DNA of 64,000 nt from assembly GCA_027627225.1 (NCBI GenBank), contig JAPFQT010000038.1, forward strand, positions 1,054,001 through 1,118,000, in the 5' to 3' direction. The stretch is from Congeria kusceri (taxonomy: Eukaryota; Mollusca; Bivalvia; Myida; Dreissenidae). Below are positions 11,583 to 23,160 of the stretch, one piece after another (the first letter of the stretch is position 1; the number at the start of each line of letters is the position of its first letter). The notes beneath the pieces were generated by a model. It was not told the origin of the DNA and did no database searches. It saw only the letters and a list, made by a program, of their open reading frames with translations. Position numbers and translations under genes: made by a program.

Positions 11583-12420
11583 CTTACTTTTACATGTATC
11601 AGACATTTGTATAATAACAAATATGGTTATCTTAAAATGACATTATGTATTTATATTGAAACTTATGTATTGTGTAATGTATTATTTTTCAAATTTATGA
11701 ATTGTGAATTATGTTATGTTTCAAAACACAATTGTGGTTTAGGATCTACAATATGTTTGTATAAACAATATTTTTATCTTTAAATAACAGTGTATTTTTG
11801 GACATTGTGAATTATATTCTACTGTCTGTGTCTTACATAATTGCTATTGCATTTTACACAACTCAACCAGTTAACATATACTGTATGCCAAAATGACAAA
11901 AACTATTTTTGTTTAGAAGTTAATGTTTGTACATAAATATACATGTACATGACACTTGCTATTTTTAGACTGACTGTCATTTCTACATACATGTTAGAAA
12001 TTTATTTGATCAATTACTTGAAAACATGACACTGTATTGTTGTATAAATACTTGTATTTGAACTATTAAAAATTAAGAATAGCTGAGAATTTTTGCAGTG
12101 ATTTGACAGCTTTAAAGATGGACCTTTGCTTATATATTAGTGTCGTTAATTTCCGCGTTTTCATTGTGATCGTGAATTTAGTGAAAACTTTACGACTAAA
12201 ATATTAACCGGTATTACATGTAGCTATATGATTCATATTAATATATTATATTCATTGTATATTGCCTTTTCTCATGTTCATGCATGTTTGTACATTTCTT
12301 TTCCTATGAATTTTCTGTTCTATATAAATGATGTATGTTTATCTTATATAAATTAAATTTAATCATTTACGTAATATGCATTGTTGACGTCATTATGTGA
12401 TTATTGTTCTATTGTTATTT
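11583..12420 (+). other. 3' flank / probable 3' UTR of gene A
   Basis: This AT-rich non-coding sequence is similar to 56983-57760 downstream of gene B. No canonical AATAAA is seen close to the stop; ATTAAA occurs near 12064. Homology to B is interrupted at about 12421 by an inserted element and resumes at about 15444. Confidence 0.5.
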
Positions 12421-15400
12421 TTAGCTCACCTGAGCACAGCGTGCTTATGGTGGGCTTTTGTGATTGCCTCTTGTTTGTCATGCGTCGTCCGTCGTGTGTC
12501 GTCAACATTTTCCTAGAGGCCACATTTATTGGCCAATCTTCATGAAACTTGCCCAGAACATTTGTCCCAATGATATCTTAGCCAAGGTTGAGACTGGGTG
12601 ATGTGGGCTCAAAAACTAGGTCAAATAGAAAAAAAGTTTGTGAACACATATTTTTTGCCCAATCAACATGAAACTTGCTCAGAACATTTGTTCTAATGAT
12701 ATCTTGCCTGAGTTCGAAAATGGCTCCGGTCCATTGAAAAACATGGCCGCCAGGGGATGGGGCAGTTTTCCTTATATAGCTTTAGAAAAAGCTTGTGAAC
12801 ACTCTAGAAGTGACATTTTTTAACCAATCCTCACGAAACTTGCACAGAATATTCATTCTTATGATATCTCGGCCGAGTTGGAAAATGGTTCCGCTCCATT
12901 GAAAAACATGGCTGCCAGGGGGCGGGGCAGTTTTCCTTATATGGCTATAGAAAAAAGCTTGTGAATACTCCAGATGTCACATTTTTTGCCCAATCAACAT
13001 GAAACTTGCTCAGAACATTTTTTCTTATGATATCTCAGCAGAGTTCGAAAATTGTTCCTGTCTGTTGAAAAAAATGGCTGCCACAGGGTGGGGCAGTTTT
13101 CCTTATATGGCTATATTGAAAACTTTGACAAGCTTGTGAACACTCTAGAGGCCACATTTATTGCTCAATCTTCATGAAACTTGCCCAGAACATTTGTCCC
13201 AATGATTTCTCGGTTGAATTTGAAACTTGGTCATGTGGGTTCAAAAACTAGGTCAATAGGTCAAATTGAAGAAAAAGCTTGTGAACACTCTAGAAATCAC
13301 ATTTTTTGCCCAATCAGCATGAAACTTGCTCAGAATATTTGTTCTTATGATATCTCTGTCTCTTTCGAAAATGTTCCGCTCCGTTGAAAAACATGACCAC
13401 CAGGGGGGCGGAGCAGTTTTCCTTATATGGCTATAGAAAAAGTTTGTTAACACTCTAGAAGTCACATTTTTTGGCCCAAACAACATAAAACTTGCTCAGA
13501 ACATTTGTTCTTATGATATCTTAGCCGATTTCGAAAATGGTTCCTCTCTGTTTAAAAAACATGGCTGCCAGTTTTCCTTATATAGCTAGCTATATTGAAA
13601 ATTAAAAAGCTTGTGAACACTCTAAGGGCCACATTTATTGCCCAATCTTCTTGAAACTTGCCCAGAACATTTGTCCCTATGATATCTCGAAGGAGTTCGA
13701 AACTGGGTCATGTGGGGTCAAAACCTAGGTCAATATTCAACTTGATGAAAACTTGTGAACACTCTAAAAGTCACATTTCTTAGCCCAATGAACATGAACG
13801 TTGCTCAGAACATTTGTTCTTGTGATATCTAGGCCAAATTCGAAAATAGTTCCGCTCCATTGAAAAACATGGCTGCCAGGGGGCGGGGCAGTTTTCCTAT
13901 AGAACACATTTTTTGCCCAATCAAGATGAAACTTGCTCAGAACATTTGTTCTTATGATATCTCAGCCGAGTTCGAAAACAGTTCCACTACTTTGAAAAAC
14001 ATGGCTGCCACGGGGCGGGGCAGTTTTCCATATATGGCTCTATTGAAAACTTTAAAAAGTTTGTGAGCACTCTAGAGGCCACATTTATTGCCCAATCTTC
14101 GTGAAACTTGCTCAGAACATTTGTCCCAATGATGTCTCGAATGAGTTTGAAACTGTTCCATGTGGGGTCAAAAACTAGCTCACTAGGTCAAATTGAAGAA
14201 AAAGCTTGTGAACACTCTAGAAGTCACATTTTTAGCCCAGTGAACATGAAACTTGCTCAGAACATTTGTTCTAATGATATCTAGGCCAAATTCGAAAATG
14301 GTTCCGCTCCATTGAAAAACATGGCCGCCAGAGGGCGAGGCAGTTTTCCTTTTAGGGCTATAGGAAAAGCTTGTGAACGCTCCAAGTCACATTTTTTGCT
14401 CAGTCAACATGAAATTTGCTCAGAACATTTGGTCTTATGATATCTCGGCTGAATTCGAGAGTGGTTTTGCTCCGTTGAAAATAAACGGTTGCCAGGGAAC
14501 GAGGTAGTTTTCCTTATATGGCTATATTGAAAACTTTTTAAAGCTTGTGGACACTCTAAAGGCCACATTTATTGCCCAATCTTCATGAAACCTGCCCAGA
14601 ACATTTGTTCTAATAATATCTCGAACGAGTTTGAAACTTGGTCAAGGGGGGTCAAAAACAAGATCACTAGGTCATATTAAATAAAAAGCTTGTGAACACC
14701 CTAGAAGTCATATTTTTTACCCCAATCTTCTTAAAACTTACTCAGAACATTTGTTTGAATAATATCTCAAACAAGTTTGAAACTGTGTCACCTAGGGTCA
14801 AAACCTAGGACACCAGGATGATATCTCAGATAAGTTTGAAACTGGGTCAGGTGGGGTTAAAAACTAGGTCCCCAGGCCCAATTGAAGAAAAAAGTTTGTG
14901 AACACTCTGGAGACCACATTAATAGCCCAATCGTCATGGAACTTGCTTAGAACATTTGTCCCAATGGTATCTCAGATGGGTTAAAAACTGGGTCACTTGG
15001 GGTCGAAAACTAGGTAACGAGGGCAAATTGAAGAAAAAATCTGTGAACACTAGAAATCAAATTGTTTGCCCAATCTTCTTGAAACTTGTTCATAACATTT
15101 ATTTCAATGTTATCTCAGATGAGTTTGAAATTGGGTCATGTGGGGTAAAAAATTAGGTCACCACGCCAAATTAAAGAAAAAGCTTGTGAACAAACTAGAG
15201 GCCACATTTAAAGGCCAATAATCACAAAATTTGCTTAGAACATTTGTCGCAAGGATATCTGCAACAATTTCGAAACCAGTTGACATGGGGTAAAAAGCTA
15301 GGTCACCAGGTCAAATTGAATAAAAAGCTTTTGAACATTCTAGAGGCCAAATTTTTGGCTGAATCTTCATGAAACCTGCTCAAAACAGTTAAGTTCCTTA

Positions 15401-15443
15401 GCCCCTCAGGTGAGCGATATAGCGTCTTGTGACTCTCTTGTTA
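12421..15443. mobile_element. 3-kb AGCTCACCTGAG-ended element with internal tandem units
   Basis: It opens with TAGCTCACCTGAGC (12422-12435) and closes with CCCCTCAGGTGAGC (15402-15415), an inverted terminal motif. The interior repeats diverged units of roughly 140-170 bp in two flavours. One contains ACATGGCCGCCAGGGGG and GGCAGTTTTCCTTATATGG; the other contains GGGTCAAAAACTAGGTCA. All units share CTTGTGAACACTCTAGA and CATGAAACTTGCTCAGAACA. No protein is encoded. The paralogous 3' flank of gene B lacks it, so it is a lineage-specific insertion in copy A. Confidence 0.8.
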
Positions 15444-15493
15444 ATATTTGTTATCTGTTATCTAAAATAGAAACATTTTATAGTTTGAGTGTG

Positions 15494-15499
15494 AATAAA
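15494..15499 (+). terminator. Candidate polyadenylation signal AATAAA of gene A (distal)
   Basis: AATAAA lies in a block (about 15480-15617) homologous to 57800-57955 downstream of gene B, which has its own AATAAA at 57812. If it is used, the 3-kb element would lie inside the 3' UTR of gene A. Only motif and conservation support it. Confidence 0.3.
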
Positions 15500-15617
15500 A
15501 CTTCGATTATTTCACCTTTGTCTTTGATGTTATTCATAAACATTGAAAACACATATGTGATAACTGCTATATTGTGGTTTGACAAGGTATTAATCTTCAG
15601 ATAATGATTACATTAAA

Positions 15618-15912
15618 GGGACCTGTTCACAGAGAGACGAATTGAAATTGTTCAACTTTTGACACCAATTCCGAAAATAAAAGTGCATAGTATACAAAGA
15701 AGCAAAATAACGCTATGGACCTAGAAATATACTGTCAAAACGTTTTAGTTTAAACAATGGAATTAAAACGAGTGTTTCTGTTAATTTCATGGAAATTGTT
15801 GACAACACGTAAAACACTTACCTAAATAAGTAATAAAGTCGAAATGACCGAGTGGTTAAGATGATAGCCTTTTAATCCGGAGGTCCCGGGTTCAAATCCG
15901 GGTGAGATCAAT
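15618..15912 (+). mobile_element. SINE-like element ending in a tRNA-like module
   Basis: It begins GGGACCTGTTCACAGAG and ends in a tRNA-like segment at about 15838-15910 with A box GACCGAGTGGTTAAG and B box GGGTTCAAATCC, followed by a T-run. The acceptor and D stems pair badly, so a functional tRNA is unlikely. It belongs to the same family as 4202-4545. Gene B lacks it at the homologous position (after about 57950). Confidence 0.7.
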
Positions 15913-15914
15913 TT

Positions 15915-16034
15915 TTTAGCTCACCTGAGCAAAACATGCACATGGTGAGCTTTTGTGACCGCCTTTTGACGGTAGTGCGCCGTGAATCGTTCGTTGTCAG
16001 CATCAAACTTGTGAACACTAGAGGCTACATATGT
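15915..16034 (+). mobile_element. Truncated AGCTCACCTGAG-family fragment
   Basis: It starts TTAGCTCACCTGAGCAAAAC, continues with GGTGAGCTTTTGTGACCGCC and CTTGTGAACACTAGAGGC, then stops. This is the 5' part of the same family as 12421-15443. Confidence 0.7.
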
Positions 16035-17250
16035 TCAGGGGTGATAAAATTCCGGTTTATGCTGGATTTCCGTTTTTTTTGTTCCAAAAATTCGATTTTC
16101 AGATCGATATAAATCCGGGGTTTTATTTAGTAGGGTGGGTTGGGGTGGTATGAAAACACTTGGGTACGAATCAAAATCGGAAACGAAACTGCCGGAATTT
16201 TCCGGAGTTCAACGAATTGAACCTGTCTTTTGTGTTATTGAATGTTATTGGACGATATTCGTCCGTATTTGTTTTGGGAAATGCCGGAAAATAACGATTT
16301 CATTTAGTTATTTGCAGGTACATAAGCGACCAGAAGTGATCTTTGTTACAAGCGGAAAATTTGTATAAATAGGCGTCTGTCAAGAACGTCGATATTTTTT
16401 AACAGTTTGACATCACGATTGGTAAGTTCCAATAGCGTAGGTCTATCTCTACGGAAGAGGTTTAGTTACTGTAGTTAAAATAGTATCCATGCCGAACGTG
16501 CCATAATTTGATAAAGTTAGGACATGGCAATATTGAAATTTAGAATTATCAAAATTCTAAGCAGATTGTCTTTTGACTTTAATTTTTTTTAACGAATGTG
16601 AGTGGCAATAATGGCATGGCTGCGGTCCGCATCCTCTTCTGTATTCTCCCTTTATTAACCATAACACTGTTGCTGGTACGGACAGGTCTGTTTTAATTAT
16701 TTTTATATGCCCCTAAAATATGAGCCGAACAGCAACATGTGTTTTACATTGATAAAAAATTATCATGGGTAACCTGTCAAAATTTTCAAAAGCACGGGCA
16801 GGTAGGGGAACCCATAGTAAATTTTTGAAAATGGGAATTTGTACATAACATTTTTTTAAAGCGTTTAAATATTAATACAGGCTATATACATGCAGGAAGG
16901 ACCCGTGCTGATTTTTTTAAAAACATCTTGATATTTAGTTGGTATGACTACAATTTGTTTTCATGAAAACAAATTACGATTCCAGGGACAGAAAACTTTC
17001 AGTATATCGGTAAATTCAAAATACTGAAAGGACTACTAATTATGCATAAAAGAGAAAAAGAAATTATTTTCTGTTCAACAGAAGTCTTTGTGTGTCTCAA
17101 AAGCAACAGTATATGATATTGAAAACAACTGTTAATATATGTCTTATATGAATAAAAAAAAGTACTCAAACAATTGAGTTCATTATAACGGATGCAGTAA
17201 AAAATGTCCTATGCTTTGGCAGAAAATGTATATAATATGAATGTTTTGAT
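16035..17250. other. No gene recognised
   Basis: Short G-rich then AT-rich sequence. A stretch with several CCGGAATTTT-like and CCGGTTTATG motifs (16040-16320) has higher GC and may be the edge of an old transposon whose relic follows at 17.3 kb. No convincing coding frame was found. Confidence 0.4.
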
Positions 17251-17269
17251 TTGTAGTATATACAGCATG

Positions 17270-17727
17270 CCTATTGACTTTGCCACAGACAAGGACGATG
17301 TGCGGGCTAGTTTACAGTACCAGAGCGATTTGCGTCTCATCGTTTCCTGTCAGCTCATAACCTTGCCGTGGAAACTTCAAGACTGTTTGAATCTTACACA
17401 GTGTTCTATTATCAATTCCTGTCAAAAAAGGAAAGAGAGAGACTGGCACCAATCATTGATAGCCTTCTTCAAAGAAATCATGTTTCAGATGAGAGTCAGG
17501 AGGAGATCAAAGCCATCGGACTGCGTCTTCGGAAGAAGAAAATGACCAAGGACGGGGAAACTCAGAAGGAGAGAGTTATCAACAAGATGTTTGATCAACG
17601 CAAGAAGACTAGGATGCTGTTAGGACTTTACATCTCTGTGCTGGAATGCCTGAAGCAGTATTCTGTGTTGTTTCAGTCCAAAGAGCCCATGTTGCATATC
17701 CTTCATGATCAGCGTCAAAAAGTGTAA
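17270..17727 (+). pseudogene. Frameshifted protein relic, possibly transposon-derived
   Basis: An open frame of 138 codons (17311-17727) reads VPERFASHRFLSAHNLAVE, FYYQFLSKKERERL, MTKDGETQKERVINKMF and ends FQSKEPMLHILHDQRQKV. Directly upstream, a different frame reads MPIDFATDKDDVRASLQY before the match shifts, consistent with one frameshift. The RFASHRFLSAHNLAVE region loosely recalls the post-catalytic helical part of hAT-type transposases, but I cannot name the family with confidence. No start codon context or upstream exon is clear. A fragment of a real exon is the alternative. Confidence 0.4.
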
Positions 17728-17878
17728 CTGCCTGACTAGTGATGAGAAATTACACCAATCAGTGTGTCTGGTGTGTGCATAATAACTACGTTGCAATCAA
17801 GCAAAATGTGCTTATAGAATTTTTTTGACTGTTCTGTGACACTTCCACTAGCTGTTTACAAAAATAATTAAAACTCAC

Positions 17879-18262
17879 TGACACTAGTAATGTACAGGTG
17901 TATTCATTTTGAAATGTTAAAGTTTTGAACTTCATTTGAATAGATGCTTGAAGTTTGATGTAATTAGATTGTTGAATTTTCCTAAAGAATAAAAAGATAT
18001 AATTTAAACTGGCTCTAGTCATGTACAGGTGTATTTATTTTGAAATGTTAAAAGTTTTGAACTTCATTAGAATAGTTGCTTGAAGTTTGTTGTAGTTAGA
18101 TTGTTGAATTTTCCTAAAGAATAAAAAATATTAATATTCACTGGCACTAGTCATGTACAGGTGTATTTATTTTGAAATGTTGGAAGTTTTGAACTGCTTC
18201 AGAATAGTTGCTTGAAATTTGTTGTAGTAAGATTTCCTAAAGAATAAAAATATTAATATAAT
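17879..18262. repeat. About 131-bp tandem repeat, three copies
   Basis: TGTACAGGTGTAT recurs at 17891, 18022 and 18154. Each copy continues with TTTTGAAATGTT and TTTTGAACTTCATT and ends TTTCCTAAAGAATAAAAA. The third copy is shortened. No coding function seen. Confidence 0.85.
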
Positions 18263-18477
18263 AGATTGTCTATGTTCATTCTTAAATAATTGTTTAATAG
18301 GAGCTTGGTGGTGGGTTTGTCATATATAACCCCATTAAATGACAAACTAAAAAGTTAAATATGCAGGTAATGATCACTGAAGAAGTGAATTTCACAATTC
18401 AAATGAGACAGAACAGAATATCAGCTGCCCGAGCAAAATTTTAAGCTAATCTAAGTCACTTAAAATACGCAAGTGCC

Positions 18478-19115
18478 AGGAGCTTCAGGGGGCTTGGCCC
18501 CCTGTGACCCCCACCAGGGCCTACAAGGGGGGGCTATCGCGCCCCCCTGGACCCCAGCGAAAAACTTCAGGTTGTTTTTTTTTAACACAGTATCACCCCT
18601 GTGACAGAGTTATGCCCCTTTTTCACATAGATTTTCTGGTTAAAGTTTATTCTCAAAAGTTTTGTAACTTCAAAACTACATAAGTTATTCACTTGAAACT
18701 TTGAACTAACCTTTGTCATCAACTCCAGTGTCAGGGGCAACATTCATGTTTTGTATTTTGACCGATTTATGCCCTTTTTCACATAGATTTTCTGGTTAAA
18801 GTTTATAGTTGACAGTTTTGTAACTTTAAAAATACATAAGTTATTCACTTGAAACTTAGAACTAACCTTTATCATCAACTCTAGTACCAGGGGCAACATT
18901 ACCCATAATCTGTTTTGCACTGTTGACAGAGTTAGCCCACTTTTTACATAGACTTTGTGGTTAAAGTTTTTGTTCCAAATTTTTTTTAAACTATACAAGG
19001 CTTCACTTAAATATATTTAATATTTAACAAATTTATGGCCCTTTCACTATCCAAAATATGTACCAACTGAAATACTTAGAAAAGTCGAGCGCACTGTCCT
19101 CTGACAGCTCTTGTT
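18478..19115. repeat. GC-rich stem-loop followed by about 160-bp tandem units
   Basis: Bases 18478-18560 are G/C runs that can fold (GGGGGCTTGGCCCCC and neighbouring GGGGGGG/CCCCCC). Then units with TTTTTCACATAGATTTTCTGG recur at about 18615 and 18773, with a diverged third at about 18938. The stretch closes with AAGTCGAGCGCACTGTCC, a 3' end I associate with a molluscan repeat family. Confidence 0.7.
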
Positions 19116-19189
19116 TATTTGAGAAAATTATGTATTTTTGAAAAATTTCTTTCATTTTTACAATTAGACCATGTGGAGTTCAGTCTCTT

Positions 19190-20060
19190 TAATGTTGTAC
19201 CATGGTATTTGTGTACATTTGAAGTTTTGTTCTATGTATCAGAATCAGTAGAGTGAAAAGTAAAATGCTCAAAATATAAACACAGGTTAAGAAAGTCAGG
19301 GGTATTGATTTCATTTCTCCTGTGAATGACATTAGGGTGTTAAATTATTGTGTGAAAGGAAGTTTAAGAGGGACTGTAGGATATTGTACGAAAATTATAA
19401 CATAAACCGTCCATCTATTCTGATATTTTTATAATAATATTATAATAAATGTTGAGAAAAACTTACGTTTAGAAATGCATATCATGAGAGAAATGTAAAA
19501 CTTAAATAATACTTTGCTGTGCAACAAACTAGTATACATGTATATACAGCATCTTGATGAGTCAGATTGTTGGCACATGTGCGGTTGTTATTTTTTTAAT
19601 GTAAAACCAAATGTAGCTGTAGGATAAATGGGTCTGTATTGACAGAAAATACATACTTGCATTTTTTCAATAAATAAAATAGTTTTTGTTGATAGTTCTT
19701 TATGTTTTATAAAACATTATTGTTAGAACGAAAGCGACCCAAAATAAATTTGTAAAAATCAGACAGCCCCTCTTTAAATCAGAATGAGAAAGCAATTGTT
19801 AACTCACAGAAGCATAACACAAATCCATTAACTCATTTGAAATGAATCTTTCTCCTCACTGTTTGACACAATGAAACCTGCGCTACTTTGACCCTTTCAG
19901 TTGAAAACAATGCCAATAAATTTAGTTGAAATAAAATGCCATTAAAACGTTTTATGGTCCAACGAAAAACAATGAAGTTTGAAAATAGGTAAGTATAATG
20001 TGATCTGTCTAAAAACGATGTCAAAATGTTTAGATCGAAATTCCCTTATCATTGGTCTGG
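19190..20060. repeat. Interspersed repeat family X, copy 1
   Basis: It shares long stretches with 22550-23160, 27480-28375 and 32360-32930. Landmarks are GAAAGTCAGGGGTATTGATT (19290), ACTTTGACCCTTTCAGTTG (19886) and GTCAAAATGTTTAGATCG (20018). The segment corresponding to the 58-bp unit amplified at 27541 is single here. Confidence 0.65.
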
Positions 20061-20400
20061 ATTACTGTTATTATATTTAACTATACTGTAGAAGTGGATA
20101 TTTCCTCGTGTCGAACTTCGCGAAATTAAAACTTCAGACATTTTTGGAAATATATTGGCAAACCTCCGATATCATGTTGTGTCATAGTGTCACGCCTAGG
20201 CCAAAAGAAAAATTCTGTGTTTCGGGCAACCCGACCCTACCTAATGAAAAACCCCAACCCTACATTTTTTTGCGACGATTGTTTTGCATGAAATCCCTAT
20301 TCGTCAGATTTTGGATTTGTTTCAATGTTTTTTGACCAAAATGTGTCTTTAAAAAAAAACAATGGAAAAAAAAAATCAATCCCGAACCTAGCTAACTTTT
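20061..20400. other. Short non-coding stretch with an old repeat
   Basis: It contains TTTCGGGCAACCCGACCC and CCCCAACCCTACATTTTTTT (20220-20270), which look like a degenerate interspersed repeat. No gene is seen. Confidence 0.4.
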
Positions 20401-21958
20401 GAGCTCACCTGAGCTTTTGTGATCACCTTTTGTGCATCATGAATCGTTCGTCGTCAACATCTACCTTGTCAACACTCTAGAGGCCACATTTATTGGTTAA
20501 TCTTCATGAAATTTGGTCAGAACATTTGTCCCAATGATATCTCGGCTGAGTTCGAAACTGGGTGATGTGGGGTCAAAAACTAGGTCACTAGATCAAATTA
20601 AAGAAAAAGCTTGTGAACACTCTAGAAGTCACATTTTTTGTCCAAGCAACATGAAACTTGTTCAGAGCATTTGTTCTAATGATATCTCGCGTGAGTTTCA
20701 AAATGGTTCTGGTCCGTTGAAAATCATGGCCGCCAGGGGGTGGGGCAGTTTTCCTTATATGGGTATAGTAAAAGGTTGTGAACACTCTAGAAGTCACATT
20801 TTTTGCCCAATCAACATAAAACTTGCTCAGAACCTTTGTTCTTATGATATCTTGGTGGAGTTTGAAAATGGTTCCGCTCCGTTCAAAACATGGCCTCCAG
20901 GGGGCTGGGCAGTTTTCCTTATATGGCTATAGGAAAAGCTTGTGAACACTCTAGAAGTCACATTTTTTGCCCAATCAACATGAAACTTGCTCAGAACTTT
21001 TGTTCTTATGACATCTCGGCTGAGTTTGAAAATGGTTCCGGTCCGGTGAAAAACATAGCCGCCAGGGTGTGCAGGTTGCCTTATATGGTATAGGAAAAGC
21101 TTGTGAAAACTCTAGAAGTCACATTTTTTGCCCAATGAACATGAAACTTGCTCAGAACAATTGTCCCAATGATATCTTGGCAGAGTTCGAAATCTGGGCA
21201 TGTAGGGTCAAACACTAGGTCACTAGGTTAAATGTAAGAGAACGCTTGTTAACACTCAAGAAGTCACATTTTTGCCCAATCTTCGTGAAACTTGATCAGA
21301 ACATTTGTCCCTATGATATCTCGGCAGTGTTCGAATCTGGGTCATGTGGGGTCAAAAACTAGGTCACTGGGTGAAATTGAAGAAAAGCTTTTTAACACTC
21401 TAGAAGTCACATTTTTTGCCCAATCTTCATGAAACTTGGTCAGAACATTTGTCCCAATGATACCTCAGATGAGTTCAAAACTGGGTCATGTGGGTCAAAA
21501 ACTAGGTCACTAGGGCAAATTGAAGAAAAAGCTTGTAAACACTCAAGAAGTCACATTTTTTGCCCAATATTCTTGAAACTTGCTCAGAACATTTGTTTCA
21601 ATGAGATCTCGGACGAGTTTGAAATTAGCTCATGTTGGGTCAAACTAGGTCACCAGGACAAATTTAAGAACAAAGCTTGTGAATAATCAAGATGCCACAT
21701 TTATTACCCAATAATCATGAAACTTGCTCAGAATATCTATCCATATGATATTTGAGACACATTTGAAAGCAGGTCACATGGGGTCAGAAGCTAGGTCACC
21801 AGGCCAAATTGAAAAACAAGCTTGTGAACACTCTATAGAGGCCACATTTTTAGCAGAATCTTCATGAAACTTGCTCAGAACAGTAGTTCCTTAGACCCTC
21901 AGGTTCTGTAGTTCCTTAGCCCCTCAGGTGAGCAACCTAGGGCCTTTTGGCCCTCTTG
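20400..21958. mobile_element. AGCTCACCTGAG-ended element, 1.56 kb
   Basis: It starts TGAGCTCACCTGAGC and ends CCCCTCAGGTGAGCAACC plus TTTTGGCCCTCTTG. Internally there are about nine diverged units of the two flavours described for 12421-15443, with CACTCTAGAAGTCACATTTT repeated. Several small open frames inside are repeat-derived. Confidence 0.8.
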
Positions 21959-22549
21959 ATTGAGACCGTTGCCCGAAACACACAATTTTGGCCCTAGCAG
22001 GGATTACTTTGACTGGCACCCATGGAGTGCAACAAACAACAACTTGACCCACTTAAGATAAACAAGGAACAGTTTGGCTTCATCAGCTTACATGTATATT
22101 GGGCATTCACCCTTGACAATGTTAATTTGCTTCCTGAGTTAGCAACAAAATTACAGCTATGGGGCATGAAAAAATGTGCTGCACGCTGTCCACGTGGAGT
22201 TTGCCAACAGTTGATGTATGTTATATGCAATACTGACCTAACCTAATTGTCAGTGGTGTTTACAAAAGACCGTGTAATAATATACAATAAGAACAACTGA
22301 ATATCATGATGTTACGTTGTAAATATCAGCGTTAAAAATATAATTTTTTCAAATAATTAATTTTATTACATTTATGTATTTTAAACATTTTATTTCCTTT
22401 GGGTATTAAGCATATGGACTGTAACGTACACATATTCATATTTGAGTTCCGTTTTCAAGTAAATTTTTAATGTGATTTTCGCTGACAGAAATGTTGGTGA
22501 TTTTTTCTAATTCTAATTTACAAACATTAACACGTTGCTAACTTAACCA
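21959..22549. other. No gene recognised
   Basis: A 75-codon open frame (22022-22246, +) with CAARCPRGVCQQLMYV shows no recognisable domain or splice context. The rest is AT-rich non-coding sequence. Confidence 0.35.
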
Positions 22550-23160
22550 CTTATACAGTATTTTAAATATGTATTGTTTATTGGGCCCAAAAGTGTGTTT
22601 AAATTCCTTTGTCTGTCCTGATTGTTTTGGTTATTAATCCATTTTATTCTTATCTTGATTGGTGTATATAACCACCATTTCAGAAATTGAGGTGAAAATA
22701 GTATCATATCTCTTGCGAATGACTACAGTTTTTTTTATAGAAATGTAAAACAATTGTTAACATACAATCCCCACAATCATAAATCCTTAAACTAATTGTT
22801 TTTAATAGATCTTTGATACAAAGTAATCAGTGTTGCTTTGACCCTTTCAGCGGAAAACAAAGCAAAAACTTTGGGAGAAATTATACGCCTTAAAAACTTT
22901 GTATGGTCCAACAAATTATTATAACGAGTTTGAAACCAAATGACTAAACACATGAATATTTCAAATAGCTTGACAAATGCGATACACCTCCCCAGTGAAT
23001 TCCTTTGAGCCAAATGGTCATGCCAAGCTAGATAAAAGATTTGTAATATCTTCTGGATTGTTTTGTGACATGTAAAATACCTACAAGTTATGAATAAATG
23101 CATTTGATAAAAAATGTACTGGTTTATAAAATTGGGTCAAGTTAATGTGTTTTTAAACTG
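22550..23160. repeat. Interspersed repeat family X, copy 2
   Basis: It is similar along its length to 32360-32930: TTATTCTTATCTTGATTGG, ATATCTCTTGCGAATGAC, GCTTTGACCCTTTCAGCG and GTTATGAATAAATG occur in the same order in both. No ORF of note. Confidence 0.7.

Noticed and set aside
15838..15910. Functional tRNA (Ser/Leu-like D arm)
   Set aside because: Acceptor and D stems do not pair, no sound anticodon stem forms, and it is the end of a dispersed element.
20513..21686. Several 60-140-codon frames with repeated HSRSHIFCPINMKLAQN-type peptides
   Set aside because: The repeated peptides simply translate the tandem units of an AGCTCACC element. Frames shift between units and stop at random.
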